DNA of 15,921 nt, from the NCBI GenBank assembly GCA_964522975.1, contig CAZFXK010000058.1, positions 1 through 15,921 on the forward strand, given 5' to 3'. Below the pieces are notes generated by a model, which saw only the letters and a list, made by a program, of their open reading frames with translations, ran no database searches and was not told where the DNA came from. The DNA is from Bacteroides_E sp964522975. Lineage in GTDB: Bacteria; Bacteroidota; Bacteroidia; Bacteroidales; Bacteroidaceae. Shown one piece after another: positions 14,551 through 15,921 of the stretch (positions are counted from its first letter, which is position 1; the number at the start of each line of letters is the position of its first letter). A program made the translations under genes and the position numbers.

Positions 14551-15921
14551 TCAAAAGTTGAAAAAGTTTTTAGCATTATTATAGCAAATATCTTCAACCA
14601 TTTGTGAGATTCTCTCCATTTCAGATGCCGGTAATTCACCGTTTTCCACATCATTACCTAAGAGGTTACATAACGTTCTTCTAAAGTATTCATGTCTTGG
14701 ATAAGACAAAAAAGAACGGGAATCGGTTAGCATACCTACGAATCTACTTAGTAAACCCAATAGTGATAGTGCGTTCATCTGTTTTTCCATGCCATTTTTT
14801 TGATCTAAGAACCACCAACTGGAGCCAAATTGAATTTTACCCGGAATACTTCCATCTTGGAAATTCCCAATCATAGTAGCAATGACCTCGTTAGCACTTG
14901 GATTTAAATTATATAAAATGGTTTTAGTTAATTTATCTTTAGAGTTTAATTTATCTAAGAATTTAGACATCGATGTGGCCGTATTAAATTCTCCGATAGA
15001 ATCAAAACCGGTATCGGGTCCTATTTGATTAAACATTTTTGTGTTGTTATCTCTTATGGTTCCATAATGAAATTGTTGTGTCCATCCTTTTTCATAATCT
15101 AGTTCTCCAAAGAAAATTAACATTGCTGATTTAAACTTCAATATTTCTGTTTTAGTTAAATCGGTACCTGCCATAACTTTATTGAAGATGTTTTTTATTT
15201 CTTCTTCAGTATAATCTTCGGCGTAAAACTCTTCAATTCCATGATCTGATAAACGGCAACCTTGTTCTGCAAAGAAATCGTGTCGTTTTTTAATAGCGTC
15301 ACGGAAATCATCAAGTGAAGATATGGTTGTGTTACTGACCTCTGCTAGTTTTTTTACATACACTCTAAAGTCTTCGGGCTTTTCAGGAGCCATAGCTTTG
15401 TCTGGTCTCCAAGTAGGAAGCATTTTTATTTCAAAGCCACTTTCACGAGTTTGAATGTGATATTCAAGTGAGTCGATAGGGTCGTCAGTGGTACAAACGA
15501 CTTCTACTTTATATTTACGCATTAGATTGCGAGCAGAATACTCAGGGGTGATTAATTTTGAATTACACTCATCAAAAATCTCACGTGCAGTTTCTGGTTT
15601 CAGTATTTTATCAATGCCAAAAGCTGTCTTTAGTTCCAAGTGAGTCCAGTGATAAAGAGGATTTCTCATAGTGTAAGGAACCGTTTCTGCCCATTTCTCA
15701 AATTTTTCCCAATCTGAAGTCTCTTTTCCTGTACAATAACGTTCATCAACACCATTGGAGCGCATGGCCCTCCATTTGTAGTGATCCCCACCTAGCCAAA
15801 TTTCTGTAATTGATTTAAATTGATAGTCCTCAGCTACCATTTTAGGTACAAGATGACAGTGATAATCGATAATTGGCATTTTTGCTGCATGCTTATGATA
15901 CAGCTTCTGTGCTGTCTCTGT
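14551..15921 (-). CDS. uxaC: Uronate isomerase (glucuronate isomerase), 5' end outside window
   Basis: The enzyme interconverts D-glucuronate with D-fructuronate and D-galacturonate with D-tagaturonate (EC 5.3.1.12), the first step in breakdown of uronic acids from pectin and similar glycans. It belongs to the amidohydrolase superfamily; the metal-binding HxH lies in MPIIDYHCHL. Other family motifs are CTTDDPIDSL, DSRSFLSYPRHEYFRR (near residue 386 counted from the Met at 15879) and GSSWWFLDQ. That Met is not the start: the frame stays open to the right edge and encodes TETAQKLYHKHAAK before it, as in complete UxaC proteins of about 468 residues. About a dozen N-terminal residues are therefore missing. 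It converges on cydB across a shared terminator, and its promoter is not visible. Confidence 0.96.
   Translation of the reverse strand, partial: TETAQKLYHKHAAKMPIIDYHCHLVPKMVAEDYQFKSITEIWLGGDHYKWRAMRSNGVDERYCTGKETSDWEKFEKWAETVPYTMRNPLYHWTHLELKTAFGIDKILKPETAREIFDECNSKLITPEYSARNLMRKYKVEVVCTTDDPIDSLEYHIQTRESGFEIKMLPTWRPDKAMAPEKPEDFRVYVKKLAEVSNTTISSLDDFRDAIKKRHDFFAEQGCRLSDHGIEEFYAEDYTEEEIKNIFNKVMAGTDLTKTEILKFKSAMLIFFGELDYEKGWTQQFHYGTIRDNNTKMFNQIGPDTGFDSIGEFNTATSMSKFLDKLNSKDKLTKTILYNLNPSANEVIATMIGNFQDGSIPGKIQFGSSWWFLDQKNGMEKQMNALSLLGLLSRFVGMLTDSRSFLSYPRHEYFRRTLCNLLGNDVENGELPASEMERISQMVEDICYNNAKNFFNF

Noticed and set aside
15877..15879. The Met at 15879 as the start of uxaC.
   Set aside because: The frame continues to the edge with family-typical sequence (TETAQKLYHKHAAK), so this Met is internal and the gene is cut by the window.

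Overview
The window looks like a chromosomal segment from a low-G+C member of the Bacteroidota, most likely order Bacteroidales. Four things point there: the type II-C CRISPR-Cas locus with a long 46-nt repeat, the small DUF4492 gene directly ahead of cydAB, perfect or near-perfect TAnnTTTG promoter elements, and weak use of Shine-Dalgarno sites. I cannot name a genus from the sequence alone.

Left part (1-7083): a compact type II-C CRISPR-Cas system. An array of 18 identical repeats and 17 complete 29-30-nt spacers fills 9-1340 and runs off the left edge. On the minus strand, converging on the array, lies cas9-cas1-cas2, with no csn2 or cas4. A strong hairpin (1414-1447) separates the two converging transcription units. 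On the other side of cas9, on the plus strand, is an unannotated tracrRNA of about 80 nt (about 7003-7083): antirepeat, an SpCas9-like nexus and a UUCG-loop terminator. Its pairing with the repeat fixes the array orientation as plus. The repeat itself carries a Bacteroidota-type promoter signature, so each unit may start its own crRNA. Exactly 55 nt at the window start recur at 455-509, which suggests a duplicated block of spacers or an unresolved loop in the assembly.

Middle part (7469-11243): gnd-zwf-pgl, the complete oxidative branch of the pentose phosphate pathway, in one tightly packed operon. A 5-nt gap separates gnd from the first possible zwf ATG, zwf and pgl overlap by ATGA, and a strong terminator follows. 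The genes together convert glucose-6-phosphate to ribulose-5-phosphate and yield NADPH.

Right part (11349-14531): a TAAATTTG promoter, the DUF4492 small membrane protein, cydA and cydB, encoding a cytochrome bd quinol oxidase for microaerobic respiration and oxygen removal. A 21-bp bidirectional terminator hairpin follows. The last gene (14551 to the edge, minus strand) is uxaC, uronate isomerase. Its reading frame is open through the right edge, so the true start lies outside the window.
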